From Rhizobium sp. NFR07 (lineage in GTDB: Bacteria; Pseudomonadota; Alphaproteobacteria; Rhizobiales; Rhizobiaceae): a DNA stretch of 64,000 nt. This document shows positions 9,146 through 18,493 of this stretch, in pieces. The position numbers and the translations under genes are program-made. Position 1 is the stretch's first letter; each line of letters begins with the position of its first letter. The stretch is from NCBI RefSeq assembly GCF_900111905.1, contig NZ_FOKM01000002.1:558001-622000 (forward strand), written 5' to 3'. The notes beneath the pieces are model-generated. The model saw only the letters and a list, made by a program, of their open reading frames with translations. It was not told the DNA's origin and ran no database searches.

Positions 9146-9622
9146 TTATTTAATACCGCGGTGTGCGGCCCTTCTTGGGTATGCCTCTTCCGAGGCAAAG
9201 CGTTTCGGAAATGCGCGGCGTGCGGGAATGCAAAGGCAACCTGCCGCTTGAGCGCGCGGGCATATAGTTCAGGTTCAGGCCGAAAGTCAATCTCCTGCCC
9301 GTTTCCGGGGCGCTCATGCTCCGCCCACGTTCGTATTTAAGTAAAGTCGAATGCAATTATTAATAATCAGAATAAGATTACAAATCCAATGGTTGCGCTC
9401 GTGAGGAAGGAATTTCTCGCAACTTGCCGATCGAGGTCGATTTTCTAAAAAAATCACCGGCCTATTCGCGCCGGTGGCGCAATGTTGTTGCTTTCTTGCG
9501 AAGGCGCTTATGAGCGGGTTGTGCTCAGGGGTTGTTAACAACTTTATGCTAATTTTCACAATAGCCAAAGAATAGACGCAAGGTCCGATGTTCCTTGGCT
9601 GTGTCTTTGGAGGGGATTAGTC
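9146..9622. other. Noncoding region between rpmH and the chemoreceptor gene
   Basis: These 477 bp hold no credible gene. The left part contains the rpmH leader and promoter. An AT-rich stretch follows at about 9335-9380 with the perfect palindrome ATTATTAATAAT (9356-9367). Further right are a CCGGC/GCCGG hairpin near 9460-9475 and a second perfect palindrome GTTGTTAACAAC (9531-9542), about 80 bp before the chemoreceptor start. The palindromes may be regulator sites; no known consensus was recognised. Confidence 0.6.
9262..9290 (-). promoter_or_regulatory. Sigma-70-type promoter for rpmH-rnpA-yidC
   Basis: On the minus strand TTGACT (plus coordinates 9285-9290) and CTATAT (9262-9267) are separated by exactly 17 bases. 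The position, about 120 bp upstream of rpmH, leaves a structured GC-rich leader. Confidence 0.75.
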
Positions 9623-11632
9623 GTGAAAATTGGAGCAAAGATCAACCTTCTTGTGGGGTTGATGAGCCTTGTTGCGTGCGTGATTGCCGGTTTGTCTATC
9701 TTTACCGTCGCGCAATACCATGACAAGCAGGTCGCTTACGCGGATATCGCAGATCGCGTCTATAAAGGTGAGCGTTTGAACCGCCTGGTCACCGCCGTCG
9801 TCATGGATGCGCGCGGCATGTATGCGGCAAAGGACGTTGCAGCAGCCAAACCCTTCGGCGAGGGCGTTACGAAAAACCTTGGCGAAATGGAGAAGCTGGT
9901 CGCCGACTGGTCGGCGGTCGTTCCTTCTGCGCAAAGAGCACAGTTCGACAAGCTGACAGCCGGTTTCAAGGACTTCAAGGTCTTCCGCAGCGAGACCGTC
10001 CGCCTTGGCGCGACCGAAGGCCCGGAAGCCGCAAACGTTCAGGGCAATAACGAAGCCAATCGCGCCAACCGCAAGGCCTACCAGGCGGATATCGATGCGG
10101 TCGTCACCGCCGACCGCGCCGATCTCGACAAGCTCAGCGCCGAGATGGTCCAGTTCGAGAACATCATCTTCTACTCCGTTCTCGCCGTCGCGATCTTCGG
10201 TGTGGGTGGCGGACTTGCCTTCGGCCTTTATCTCGGGCGCAGTCAGGTCAGCCAGCCGATCCTGAAGCTGACGTCGTCCATGGGCCGCCTGGCCGAGGGC
10301 GATTACGACACGCAGGTGCCCTTTGCCGGCCGCAAGGACGAGATCGGCGACATGGCTGCCGCAGTGGAAGTGTTCAAGCGGAATGGCCGGGAAGTGGCCC
10401 GCATGACGGGTGTCGAGGCCGGCATGAAGGCGAAGAACGACGATCTGCAGACCCGTATGTCCGCGGTCGTCTCCGCCGCTGCCGAAGGTGATTTCACCCG
10501 CCGCATCGACAAGCAATGGGGTGTCGAGAGCCTCGATCGCGTTGCACGCAATATCGACCAGCTGGTCTCGAGCGTCGATGCAGGCGTCTCCGAGACGCGT
10601 CGCGTCGTGCGCAGCCTCTCCGACGGTGACCTGACCGACAGCATGCGCGGCGACTTCAAGGGTGCGTTCGGCGAACTCCAGCAGAACGTCAATGGCACGA
10701 TGGAAACGCTGCGCAGCACCATGGGGCAGGTCCGCAATGCGACCGGCGCGATGAATGATGGCTCTGCCGAGTTGAGCAGCGCCTCCAACGATCTGTCGAA
10801 GCGCACCGAACAGCAGGCGGCAGCGCTGGAGGAAACCTCCGCCGCGTTGGACGAGATCACCTCGGTCGTGAGGACTTCGACGGAACGCGCCAACGAGGCG
10901 ACCGTCATGGTCGGCGAGGCCAAGGAAAGTGCAGTCCAGTCCGGCGCGGTCGTCCGCAACGCGATCGAGGCGATGGGCCGCATCGAGCAGGCATCCCGCG
11001 AGATTGCGCAGATCACCAACGTCATCGACGAGATCGCCTTCCAGACCAATCTTCTGGCACTCAACGCCGGAGTCGAGGCGGCGCGGGCAGGCGAGGCCGG
11101 CAAGGGCTTTGCGGTCGTCGCCCAGGAAGTACGCGAACTCGCCCAGCGTTCGGCCAGCGCCGCGAAGGACATCAAGGGCCTGATCGGCAAGTCCGGTCAG
11201 GAAGTCGCCGGCGGGGTGGAACTTGTCCAGAAGACGGGTGCCGCGCTTTCGGAGATCGAATCCCGCGTCAGCCGCATTAACGATCATATCCATTCGATCG
11301 CAGTCGCCTCGCGTGAGCAGGCTACGGGATTGGCTGAGGTGAATACGGCGGTCAACCAGATGGATCAGGTGACGCAGCAGAACGCGGCCATGGTCGAGGA
11401 AAGCTCGGCGGCAACCAGCAAGCTGTCATCCGAGGCCGATGCCCTGTACCGCCTTGTCGCGCATTTCAAGATCGGCAACGATGCCGGTCAGGTGGCACGG
11501 CCGGTATCGGTCGGCATCGCGCACCGTTCGCAGCCGTCGCCGGCAAGAAAGATGACGGCGGCCCTCGGCCGGGCATTCGGCGGTGGCTCCGTTGCCGCGG
11601 TGTCGAATGCGTCTGAATGGGAAGAATTCTGA
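9623..11632 (+). CDS. Methyl-accepting chemotaxis protein with C-terminal pentapeptide
   Basis: A 669-residue chemoreceptor. It starts with GTG preceded by GGAGGGG. Membrane segment 1 is at about 9-30, a four-helix-type periplasmic ligand domain covers about 32-185, and membrane segment 2 about 187-207. A HAMP domain (about 208-262) and a second HAMP-like stretch (about 290-360) follow. The signalling domain contains the highly conserved hairpin tip [20 protein letters not shown] near 469-490. The polypeptide ends in EWEEF, which resembles the WxxF-type pentapeptide that tethers CheR/CheB in other bacteria. The ligand is unknown, and no che genes are adjacent. A terminator follows directly, so it is likely a single-gene unit. 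Confidence 0.95.
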   Translation: MKIGAKINLLVGLMSLVACVIAGLSIFTVAQYHDKQVAYADIADRVYKGERLNRLVTAVVMDARGMYAAKDVAAAKPFGEGVTKNLGEMEKLVADWSAVVPSAQRAQFDKLTAGFKDFKVFRSETVRLGATEGPEAANVQGNNEANRANRKAYQADIDAVVTADRADLDKLSAEMVQFENIIFYSVLAVAIFGVGGGLAFGLYLGRSQVSQPILKLTSSMGRLAEGDYDTQVPFAGRKDEIGDMAAAVEVFKRNGREVARMTGVEAGMKAKNDDLQTRMSAVVSAAAEGDFTRRIDKQWGVESLDRVARNIDQLVSSVDAGVSETRRVVRSLSDGDLTDSMRGDFKGAFGELQQNVNGTMETLRSTMGQVRNATGAMNDGSAELSSASNDLSKRTEQQAAALEETSAALDEITSVVRTSTERANEATVMVGEAKESAVQSGAVVRNAIEAMGRIEQASREIAQITNVIDEIAFQTNLLALNAGVEAARAGEAGKGFAVVAQEVRELAQRSASAAKDIKGLIGKSGQEVAGGVELVQKTGAALSEIESRVSRINDHIHSIAVASREQATGLAEVNTAVNQMDQVTQQNAAMVEESSAATSKLSSEADALYRLVAHFKIGNDAGQVARPVSVGIAHRSQPSPARKMTAALGRAFGGGSVAAVSNASEWEEF

Positions 11633-11660
11633 TCCAAAACCCGAACATTACCGAAATTTA

Positions 11661-11689
11661 AGGCGGGAGCCCCGGGCTTCCGCCTTTTT
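11661..11689 (+). terminator. Rho-independent terminator after the chemoreceptor gene
   Basis: AGGCGGGAGCCC pairs with GGGCTTCCGCCT (one mismatch), followed directly by a T run. It sits 28 bp after the stop codon. Confidence 0.85.
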
Positions 11690-11786
11690 GCGTGGTGGCC
11701 TGGGCTGTTCAAATTCTGGTGACGCGCTAAAATGTGCGCTGCACACGGGACTTCGTGAAGTCCTTTGCCTGGAAGTGGAGATCCTT

Positions 11787-13283
11787 ATGGATAGCGAGGT
11801 TCACACCTCGGAGCGGCAGGGAAGCTGGCCTGATGCGACCGGGCCGGAGCCGATGCCGACGCTGTTCCGCGGCCTGTCCGGGCGGCTGCTGTGGCTGACA
11901 GTCATTTTCGTCATGCTGGCGGAAATCCTGATCTTCATGCCGTCCATCGCCAGCATGCGAATGAACTGGCTGCGTGATCGCCTCGATACTGCGGCTGCCG
12001 CCGGCATCGTCATCGATGGTCTCCAGCCTGCGGAACTGCCGCGCGCCGTGCAGAACGATACCCTGCTTGCTACCGGCACCAAGGTCATCGCGCTTCGCAA
12101 GGACGGGACTTCGCGCCTTCTTGCCGCGACGGAGGTTCCGCCCGAAATCGATGCGCAATACGATCTGGCGGATACGTCGCTGATCACCTCCATGCGCGAT
12201 ACCCTCGATACGCTTGTCTTCGGTGGCGGTCGGGTGATGCGCGTGTTCGGTCCCATCGGTGAGAGCGATATGATCATCGAGCTCGTCATGACCGATGACG
12301 CGCTGCGCAAGGACATGCTCAAATATTCGAAGATGATGTTCATCATCTCGATCCTGATTTCACTGATGACGGCGGTGCTCATCTTCGTCGCCATCAATCG
12401 CATGATGATCCTGCCGATCCGGCGGCTCACGCACAGCATGCAGCTTTTCTCCGAGCAGCCCGACGATCCCTCGCGCGTCTTCACCGCCGACCGCTCGCGC
12501 GGCGAGCTTGCGGTTGCGGGCCGGCACCTTGCGGCGATGCAGGTGGAGCTTCAGCGAACGCTGAAGCAGCAGAAGAACCTGGCCGACCTCGGTCTTGCGG
12601 TTTCCAAGATCAACCACGACATGCGTAACATCCTCGCCTCCGCGCAGCTCATGTCCGACCGTCTGACCGATGTCGAGGATCCGATGGTCCGCAGCTTCGC
12701 GCCGAAACTGCTGCGTACAATCGACCGCGCAGTCGGTTACACGAACGAAGTGCTGGCCTATGGCCAGGCCTCGGAAGCGGCGCCCCGGCGCCGACGGATC
12801 AATCTCTCCGTGCTGACCCAGGAAGTGAAGGACATGCTGGCGATCGACCCCGATTCGGGCGTTGAGTTTGCAGACCAGATTTCCACCGACCTTGAAGTCG
12901 ACGGCGACGGTGAGCAGATCTTCCGCGTCATCCACAATCTCTGCCGCAATGCCGTCCAGGCTCTGCTGGCCTATGATCCGGATGACCCGCAGGCCTCGCG
13001 CCGGATCACGGTCTCCGCCCACCGCCTCGGCAGCGTCGTCAGCATCACCATAGACGACACCGGACCGGGCATGCCGCGCAAGGCGCGCGAGAACCTGTTC
13101 TCGGCCTTCCGTGGCTCGGCACGTTCCGGCGGCACGGGTCTTGGCCTGGTGATCGCGCGCGAGCTGGTGCTTGCCCATGGCGGCACGATCGCGCTTGTCG
13201 AAAAGCCAGGCCCCGGCACCCAGTTCCGCATCGAGATTCCTGACCGTCCGGTAGCCCTGGACGATTACCGCGTCAGAGCATGA
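11787..13283 (+). CDS. Orphan sensor histidine kinase
   Basis: A 498-residue membrane histidine kinase. Two membrane spans (about 30-52 and 190-212) flank a periplasmic sensor of about 135 residues, and a HAMP-like linker follows. The phosphoacceptor is probably His277 in KINHDMRN, an HDxRN-type box. The ATPase domain shows an N box (NLCRNAVQAL), G1 (DDTGPGMP) and G2 (GGTGLGLVIA). No response regulator is adjacent, so the partner is elsewhere. The frame is open further upstream, but ATG at 11787 (with GTGGAG upstream) gives a protein that begins just before the first membrane span. Confidence 0.9.
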   Translation: MDSEVHTSERQGSWPDATGPEPMPTLFRGLSGRLLWLTVIFVMLAEILIFMPSIASMRMNWLRDRLDTAAAAGIVIDGLQPAELPRAVQNDTLLATGTKVIALRKDGTSRLLAATEVPPEIDAQYDLADTSLITSMRDTLDTLVFGGGRVMRVFGPIGESDMIIELVMTDDALRKDMLKYSKMMFIISILISLMTAVLIFVAINRMMILPIRRLTHSMQLFSEQPDDPSRVFTADRSRGELAVAGRHLAAMQVELQRTLKQQKNLADLGLAVSKINHDMRNILASAQLMSDRLTDVEDPMVRSFAPKLLRTIDRAVGYTNEVLAYGQASEAAPRRRRINLSVLTQEVKDMLAIDPDSGVEFADQISTDLEVDGDGEQIFRVIHNLCRNAVQALLAYDPDDPQASRRITVSAHRLGSVVSITIDDTGPGMPRKARENLFSAFRGSARSGGTGLGLVIARELVLAHGGTIALVEKPGPGTQFRIEIPDRPVALDDYRVRA

Positions 13284-13321
13284 TGGAAAATTTATAACTA
13301 AAACAGTGTCTTAATGTCTGC

Positions 13322-13339
13322 GTGACAGCAAAATGACAT
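13322..13339 (-). promoter_or_regulatory. Pho-box-like direct repeat
   Basis: Read on the minus strand the sequence is ATGTCATTTTGCTGTCAC, two 7-base half-sites with a 4-base spacer. Twelve of 14 half-site bases fit the PhoB consensus CTGTCAT-N4-CTGTCAT. It lies between the histidine kinase stop and tRNA-Arg, pointing back into the kinase gene, so its target is unclear and chance cannot be excluded. Confidence 0.4.
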
Positions 13340-13419
13340 TAGACGGCGGAAAAGCGCTTGCAATCTTTCCCGGCACCCTTTAGAGGATCGCCACGCAAGC
13401 GGAACACACCGCTGCAGAC

Positions 13420-13496
13420 GCACCCGTAGCTCAGCTGGATAGAGCACCAGACTACGAATCTGGGGGTCAGGAGTTCGAATCTCTTCGGGTGCGCCA
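13420..13496 (+). tRNA. tRNA-Arg (anticodon ACG)
   Basis: A 77-nt cloverleaf with encoded CCA. The acceptor stem is GCACCCG/CGGGTGC, the D arm is AGCTCAGCTGGATAGAGC, the anticodon loop is CTACGAA in a CCAGA/TCTGG stem, and the T arm is TTCGAAT. An ACG anticodon (A34 converted to inosine by TadA) is the standard bacterial tRNA-Arg for CGN codons. Confidence 0.97.
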
Positions 13497-13680
13497 TTCT
13501 TACCTTCTCATCTGAAATCGACTGAAGAAGCCGTGGCTTCTGGCGAGCAAGCTGGCATTCGCGCTGCAGGATGCACGTCGCGTTGGCAACCGCTTATCTT
13601 TTCCATCTGATTCACCACCCGCCGACTTTGCGGCGCGGGACTGACGCTCTCGCTAACATCATCCCGTGATCCGGTTCGTA

Positions 13681-13704
13681 CGGCTCCATCTTGCGCCGGA
13701 GCCG
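13681..13704. terminator. Hairpin between tRNA-Arg and the acyltransferase gene
   Basis: CGGCTCC at 13681-13687 pairs with GGAGCCG at 13698-13704. The T content after it on the plus strand (CATTGTTT) is modest, so termination is weakly supported. It lies in the convergent spacer at 13497-13711, which otherwise shows no gene. Confidence 0.45.
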
Positions 13705-13711
13705 CATTGTT

Positions 13712-15632
13712 TCACTGCGCCGGCTCCAGTTGCAGGCGGGTACCGACAAGCGTGTAGAATGGCACGCGGCTCGCCAGATATCTCGCGCCGGCGGAGGTCA
13801 GGTGCGATGAATCGAAGAAGATCGGATAGCCTGAATCGGTGAACACGTCGCAGGCCTGTCGCGAACATGCGACATCCAGGAGGTCGAGGAAGCGGTCCGG
13901 AAATTCCGCCGCCAGTCGCGTGTTGATCTGCTGTACTTCCTGCACGGCGTTCTGTTTGGCGAAGGACGAAGCGGCACCGCCGGCGATGCCCTGTTCAAGA
14001 TACCAGATGCCGCTCTGCGGCTGCGTTTTCAGCCCTGCTACATAAATCTTGGCTGTCGGGTTCCATCTCGAGAGTGCGGCGATGTCATCATCGAGATAAT
14101 CGATCGCGGCCGGGCGCCAGGAATAGGCGAGGATGATCGTGTCAGCGGCCTTTAGGCGTGCGTCCTGCTGGAACCGCTGCCTGTCCCTCCTGCACCGTTC
14201 GATGGTTTCATCGGCCTTGCCGTTATTCGTCTCCCGCTGCTGGTAATATTGATCGAGAAGCTTGATCTGGCAGCCGGCCGTGCTGACGAATGTGCGCAAT
14301 CGCGAACGCAGGGACGGATCGTATTCGAGAAGCAGGTTCACCATGTCCGCGGCCTGGCTGTCGCCGATGACCAGGATCTCGTTGTTGGAATCGGTGTCGA
14401 AGGATGAGTTGAGCGCACGGTGGTTGCGCCACGTATACCCTTCGTTGCTGCGCTGGATTTCCACGACATCAAGCGACTGGCCGGACTGCTTCTCGTCAGG
14501 CCGCCCCATGGCAAGCGTGAAGAAGGCGAAGGTCGTGAGCAACGCGGTGGCGAAGGATGCGCCGCTGCCGAAGCCGAAAGGCAGGCGGGGTTCGCCTGTC
14601 GGCCGGCGATGGAACCGGTGCTCGACGCCGATATGGAGTGCCACCGCCGCGGCAAGTGTCACGATCAGCATGGTGACCGTATCCAGCCAGTCGAGCTCCC
14701 CTCCCGGCGAGGTGAGGGTAGAAGACGATGATTGGCCAATGCACCAGATAGATCGAATAGCTCAGCCTGCCGAGCGCCAGCAGCGGGCGTGACTGGAACA
14801 GGAGCGGGAAAGGCGTGCGCTTGCCGAGCAGGATTATGCCTGCGGCGGCCAGACACGGCAAAAGCGCGTTCCAGGCCGGAAACACCATCTTGTCGGTATA
14901 GAGATAGGTGCAGGCGCCGATTGCGCCGATGCACAGGATGATGGCGGCGCGCATGGCCATCTGGCCAAGGCGCATCGTCCACCGCTCGAAATAAAGAAGC
15001 CCTCCGATGGCAAACTCGAAGATCCGGAAGGGCGTCATGTAGAAGAGCGTGGATAGCTCGTCGGGATCGGTGAAGAACAGGCCTCCGACGAAGCTGACGA
15101 GGGCGCTCAGGGCCAACGCAAGCGGCAGGGCCTTTGCGCCCCGGATCTTCCAGACGATGGCGATGAAGATCGGCCAGATAAGGTAGAACTGGGTCTCGAC
15201 CGAGAGCGACCATGTATGGAGCAGGGGCTTGGTGATCGCGGCGGTATCGAAATAGCCCGAGACACTCCAGAAATAGACATTCGAGATGAACATCGCAGAC
15301 GAGATGATCTGGGCGCGCATTGCCTCGATGCCGGAAGTCGGCACGAAGAGGCTGGTGATGGTGACTACCGCCAGCGTCGCCAGCAGCCCCGGCAGGATCC
15401 GCCGCATCCGGCGCTCGCAGAAGCGCAGGAAGTTCAGCCGGCCCGTGTTGATCAATTCTTCGCAGATGATCGAGGTCATCAGGAAGCCGCTGATGACGAA
15501 GAAGATGTCGACCCCGATAAAGCCGCCGGAAAAGCCCGGCACGCCCAGATGGAAGAACGTCACGACGAATATTGATATTGCGCGCAGTACATCGATGTCG
15601 GGTCGATATTGCGTCTTCTTGTCTTTCAGCAT
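13712..15632 (-). pseudogene. OafA-type membrane O-acyltransferase with SGNH domain, frameshifted
   Basis: Read leftward, the 5' part (15632 to about 14700) encodes an acyltransferase-3 domain: YRPDIDVLRAISIFVVTFFH at the N-terminus, GGFIGVDIFFVISGFL, the RR(M)RRILP segment, HTWSLSVETQFYLIWP and about ten membrane spans. The 3' part, in another frame, encodes the last membrane span and a periplasmic SGNH domain (VIGDSQAADM near its start and DSSHLTSAGA near its end). The two frames join at the CCCC run at 14698-14701. Removing one base there gives a continuous HLAGRELDWLDTVTM and a protein of about 640 residues, the normal length for enzymes that acetylate surface polysaccharides. Either the gene is broken or the base is a sequencing error. 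Confidence 0.82.
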
Positions 15633-15799
15633 TTCATACTCTTATTCTTGGCCGGAAGCCTCATATGGCGATTTGACCTTGCTGACCAGACGGGTGCCTG
15701 TTGCTGCATCGCTGAATCCCCATTCCTGTCCGATTCCTCCCTTGATCCGGGATGCGGCGCGTGTCACTTCCTGCACAGGCCGGTTCGGCGGGAGTGGTT

Positions 15800-17332
15800 A
15801 TGAAACATCACCATGGCGCAGGAAGCGCGCGGTCTGCCGAGGGTGCGATGCACCGGCTGGCGCGATTTGTGTCGACCGGGCTGCGGCCGGCGATCATCGT
15901 GTTGGTTGCTTATTTTGTCCTGAGTGCGGCGGTCAGAATCGCGTTGCCGAATGGTTTGACGCTTGACGAAGCCGAGCAATCCTTCTTTTCGCAATTCTGG
16001 CTGCTCGGATACGGCCCCCAGCCACCGTTCTACAATTGGGTACAGAATGCCGTCGACGGACTGGCCGGCATCTCGCTGGCTGCCCTGACGCTGCCCAAAT
16101 TTACAATGTTGCTGCTCTGCTACGTCTTCTATGGCATGGCGGCACGGCAGATCGATGCAAGGCCGGGTTTCGCGTCGCTGGCCATGCTGAGCCTGCTGAC
16201 CCTGCCGCAGCTCTCCTACATGCCGCAGCAGGACCTGACCCACACGGTCGCGGTCCTGATGGCGACCTCGCTTTTCCTCTACGGCCTGTTTCGCGCGCTG
16301 ACGCGATCCGATTGGCAGTCGTTCCTGATCGTCGGCCTTGCCGCAGGCATCGGCTGCATCTCGAAATACAATTTCGTCCTCCTGCCGGTCGCTACACTTC
16401 TCGCCATCGCCTCCGACCGGCATTGGCGAACAAGGCTCATCGATCCGCGGCTGCTTCTGTCGGTCGCCGTCGCCGCAGCAGTCGTCATGCCTCACGCTCT
16501 CTGGCTCATAAGCCATGTGGATCTTGCTTCCAGCGGCACTTTGAGCAAGATGGCGGCGTCCGGCGCGCCGAACGGCTTCGGCCGCATCATGAAGGCGGTT
16601 CTTTCTCTGCTGCTCGCCTGCATCGCCTTTGGTGGGTTGAGCGTCGCTGTTCTGGGCCTCGCTAGCCGCGGCCATTTCAAGGCGGCGCTGGCCGGTGGAG
16701 ATGAATGGACGCGACTTCTCGGCCGTATCATGCTTTTCTCGCTTGCCGGTGTCGTGGTGGTCATCATCTCGACCGGCACGACAAAGATCACCGAGCGTTG
16801 GCTCGATCCCTACCTGCTCGTCCTGCCGCTCTGGCTGCTGCTCAAATTCGAGCGTGCCGGCGCCGACACGAGGGCGGCCCTGCCGCGCCTGTTGCCCGTC
16901 TTCGCGGTGATCATGGTGGTCACACTCCTGTCTGTGCCTGGCAAGACGCTGCTGGCAGGCGCCACCGGCTCCTATTCCCGCATCAACCAGCCGATGGCGG
17001 ATATGGCCGCCGTTCTTCGCGGCCAGGCGGAGCCGTCGCTGATCCTGGCCGATAGCCAGCATCTGGCAGGCAACATGCGGCTGCAGTTTCCGCGAGCCGA
17101 GGTCCACAGGCTCGAGGACTGGCAGGATGCGCTTGCGTCGCCTCCAGCCGGACCGATGCTTATGATCTGGGGCGCAGGTGACGATGCCGACGTGGCACCG
17201 CCCGCCGAAATCGATGCGATCCTGCAGGGTAGGGCGGCAACGCCGTCAACGGCCGGGCGTATCGAGCAGCCTTACCTCTTCAGTGGCGGGAAGCGCCAAT
17301 TTTCCTTGAGCTATCTCTGGCTTGGCCAATAG
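15800..17332 (+). CDS. Glycosyltransferase family 39 (ArnT-like) membrane protein
   Basis: A 510-residue polytopic inner-membrane protein of the GT-C fold. These enzymes transfer a sugar from a polyprenyl-phosphate donor to lipid A, protein or a polysaccharide on the periplasmic face. The N-terminal membrane span is followed by LTLDEAEQSFFSQFWLLGY, the first periplasmic loop carrying the paired acidic residues of this family, and then GPQPPFYNW. At least nine further hydrophobic segments follow, with a soluble C-terminal part (about 420-510). ATG at 15800 has GGGAGT upstream; the earlier ATG at 15752 adds a stretch with no membrane or family signal. It is divergent from the O-acyltransferase, consistent with joint modification of a surface glycan (inference). 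Confidence 0.85.
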   Translation: MKHHHGAGSARSAEGAMHRLARFVSTGLRPAIIVLVAYFVLSAAVRIALPNGLTLDEAEQSFFSQFWLLGYGPQPPFYNWVQNAVDGLAGISLAALTLPKFTMLLLCYVFYGMAARQIDARPGFASLAMLSLLTLPQLSYMPQQDLTHTVAVLMATSLFLYGLFRALTRSDWQSFLIVGLAAGIGCISKYNFVLLPVATLLAIASDRHWRTRLIDPRLLLSVAVAAAVVMPHALWLISHVDLASSGTLSKMAASGAPNGFGRIMKAVLSLLLACIAFGGLSVAVLGLASRGHFKAALAGGDEWTRLLGRIMLFSLAGVVVVIISTGTTKITERWLDPYLLVLPLWLLLKFERAGADTRAALPRLLPVFAVIMVVTLLSVPGKTLLAGATGSYSRINQPMADMAAVLRGQAEPSLILADSQHLAGNMRLQFPRAEVHRLEDWQDALASPPAGPMLMIWGAGDDADVAPPAEIDAILQGRAATPSTAGRIEQPYLFSGGKRQFSLSYLWLGQ

Positions 17333-17428
17333 GCAGGATCGCCTGCTTGCGCTATCCAGACATGCAGATTGAGTTATTTCGTTTGCGGCCTCGATGGCCG
17401 CATCTTAAAGCATGCGGAGTTCTGACGA

Positions 17429-18469
17429 ATGAGATGGAAGCGCACGATCCAGCTGTTGGATGTTCATGCGGAAGGCGAGATCGGCCGTGTCGCGATCGGC
17501 GGCGTTCCGAAGATCCCGGGTGAAACCGTCGCCGACCAGCTCGCCTGGATGAATTCCGATCCCAAGGGACAGGAGCTGCGCCGCTTTCTCTGCCTTGAAC
17601 CGCGCGGAACCCCGATCGGCTCGGTCAATCTTCTCCTGCCGGCCAAGCACCCGGATGCGGATGCCGCCTTTGTCATCCTACAGCCGGACCAGGCGCATGC
17701 GAGCTCGGGCTCGAACTCGATCTGCGCCACCACGGCGCTTTTGGAAGCCGGCATCGTCGAGATGAAGGAACCGGAAACGGTCGTGACGCTGGAGACCGCT
17801 GCCGGCCTCGTGAGGGCGGTTGCTACCTGCCGCGACGGCCGTTGCGAAAAGGTGAAGCTCACCATGGTGCCGTCCTTCGTCCATCAGTTGGACGTGAAGC
17901 TGCAGACGCCGGAATGGGGCGAGATCACCCTCGACATCTCTTATGGCGGCATTTTCTACGGTCTCGTCGACGTTTCGCAGATCGGCTTGACCATCGAGAA
18001 AAAGAACGCCGCTGCCCTCGTTCAGGCCGGTATGGTGCTGAAGGACCTGATCAACCGACAGATCCCGGTTGCCCATCCGGAAATTCCGGCGATCTCCGGC
18101 GTCGCCTATGTCATGTTCCGCGATACGGAAGCTGACGGCACGGTTCGGACCTGCACCACCATGTGGCCGGGCAGGGCGGATCGCTCGCCCTGCGGTACCG
18201 GCAACTCGGCCAATCTTGCGACGCTCCATGCGCGCGGCAAGGTGAAGGTTGGCGATACATTCCTGTCGCGCTCGATCATCGGCACGCAGTTCGAAGTGGG
18301 TCTCGCCGGCGAAACGCAGGTCGCAGGAAAGCCGGCAATCGTTCCAACGATCGCCGGCCGGGGATTTACCTTCGGTCTGCATCAGGTGGCGCTCGACCCG
18401 TTCGACCCGCTGGCGGATGGTTTTGCCATGACGGACGTCTGGGGGCCTTCGGCAGGCGACATCATCTGA
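17429..18469 (+). CDS. Proline racemase family protein with Ser/Cys active site
   Basis: A 346-residue cytoplasmic member of the proline racemase family (proline racemase, 4-hydroxyproline 2-epimerase, trans-3-hydroxy-L-proline dehydratase). The second catalytic cysteine is present in DRSPCGTGNSA (Cys255). At the first site, where racemases have MCGHN, this protein reads SSGSN, so Ser93 replaces the cysteine and Ser95 the histidine. Thr at this position is typical of dehydratases, and Ser is known from some epimerases and dehydratases (family knowledge). The activity is probably hydroxyproline epimerisation or dehydration rather than proline racemisation, but sequence alone does not decide. 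No hydroxyproline transport or catabolic genes are adjacent, and the gene appears monocistronic. Confidence 0.88.
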   Translation: MRWKRTIQLLDVHAEGEIGRVAIGGVPKIPGETVADQLAWMNSDPKGQELRRFLCLEPRGTPIGSVNLLLPAKHPDADAAFVILQPDQAHASSGSNSICATTALLEAGIVEMKEPETVVTLETAAGLVRAVATCRDGRCEKVKLTMVPSFVHQLDVKLQTPEWGEITLDISYGGIFYGLVDVSQIGLTIEKKNAAALVQAGMVLKDLINRQIPVAHPEIPAISGVAYVMFRDTEADGTVRTCTTMWPGRADRSPCGTGNSANLATLHARGKVKVGDTFLSRSIIGTQFEVGLAGETQVAGKPAIVPTIAGRGFTFGLHQVALDPFDPLADGFAMTDVWGPSAGDII

Positions 18470-18493
18470 CGATCGCCTGCTGCTGCGCGGGAT

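Noticed and set aside
9617..11293. 558-codon open frame antisense to the chemoreceptor
   Set aside because: The chemoreceptor reading is unambiguous; the antisense protein has no recognisable motif.
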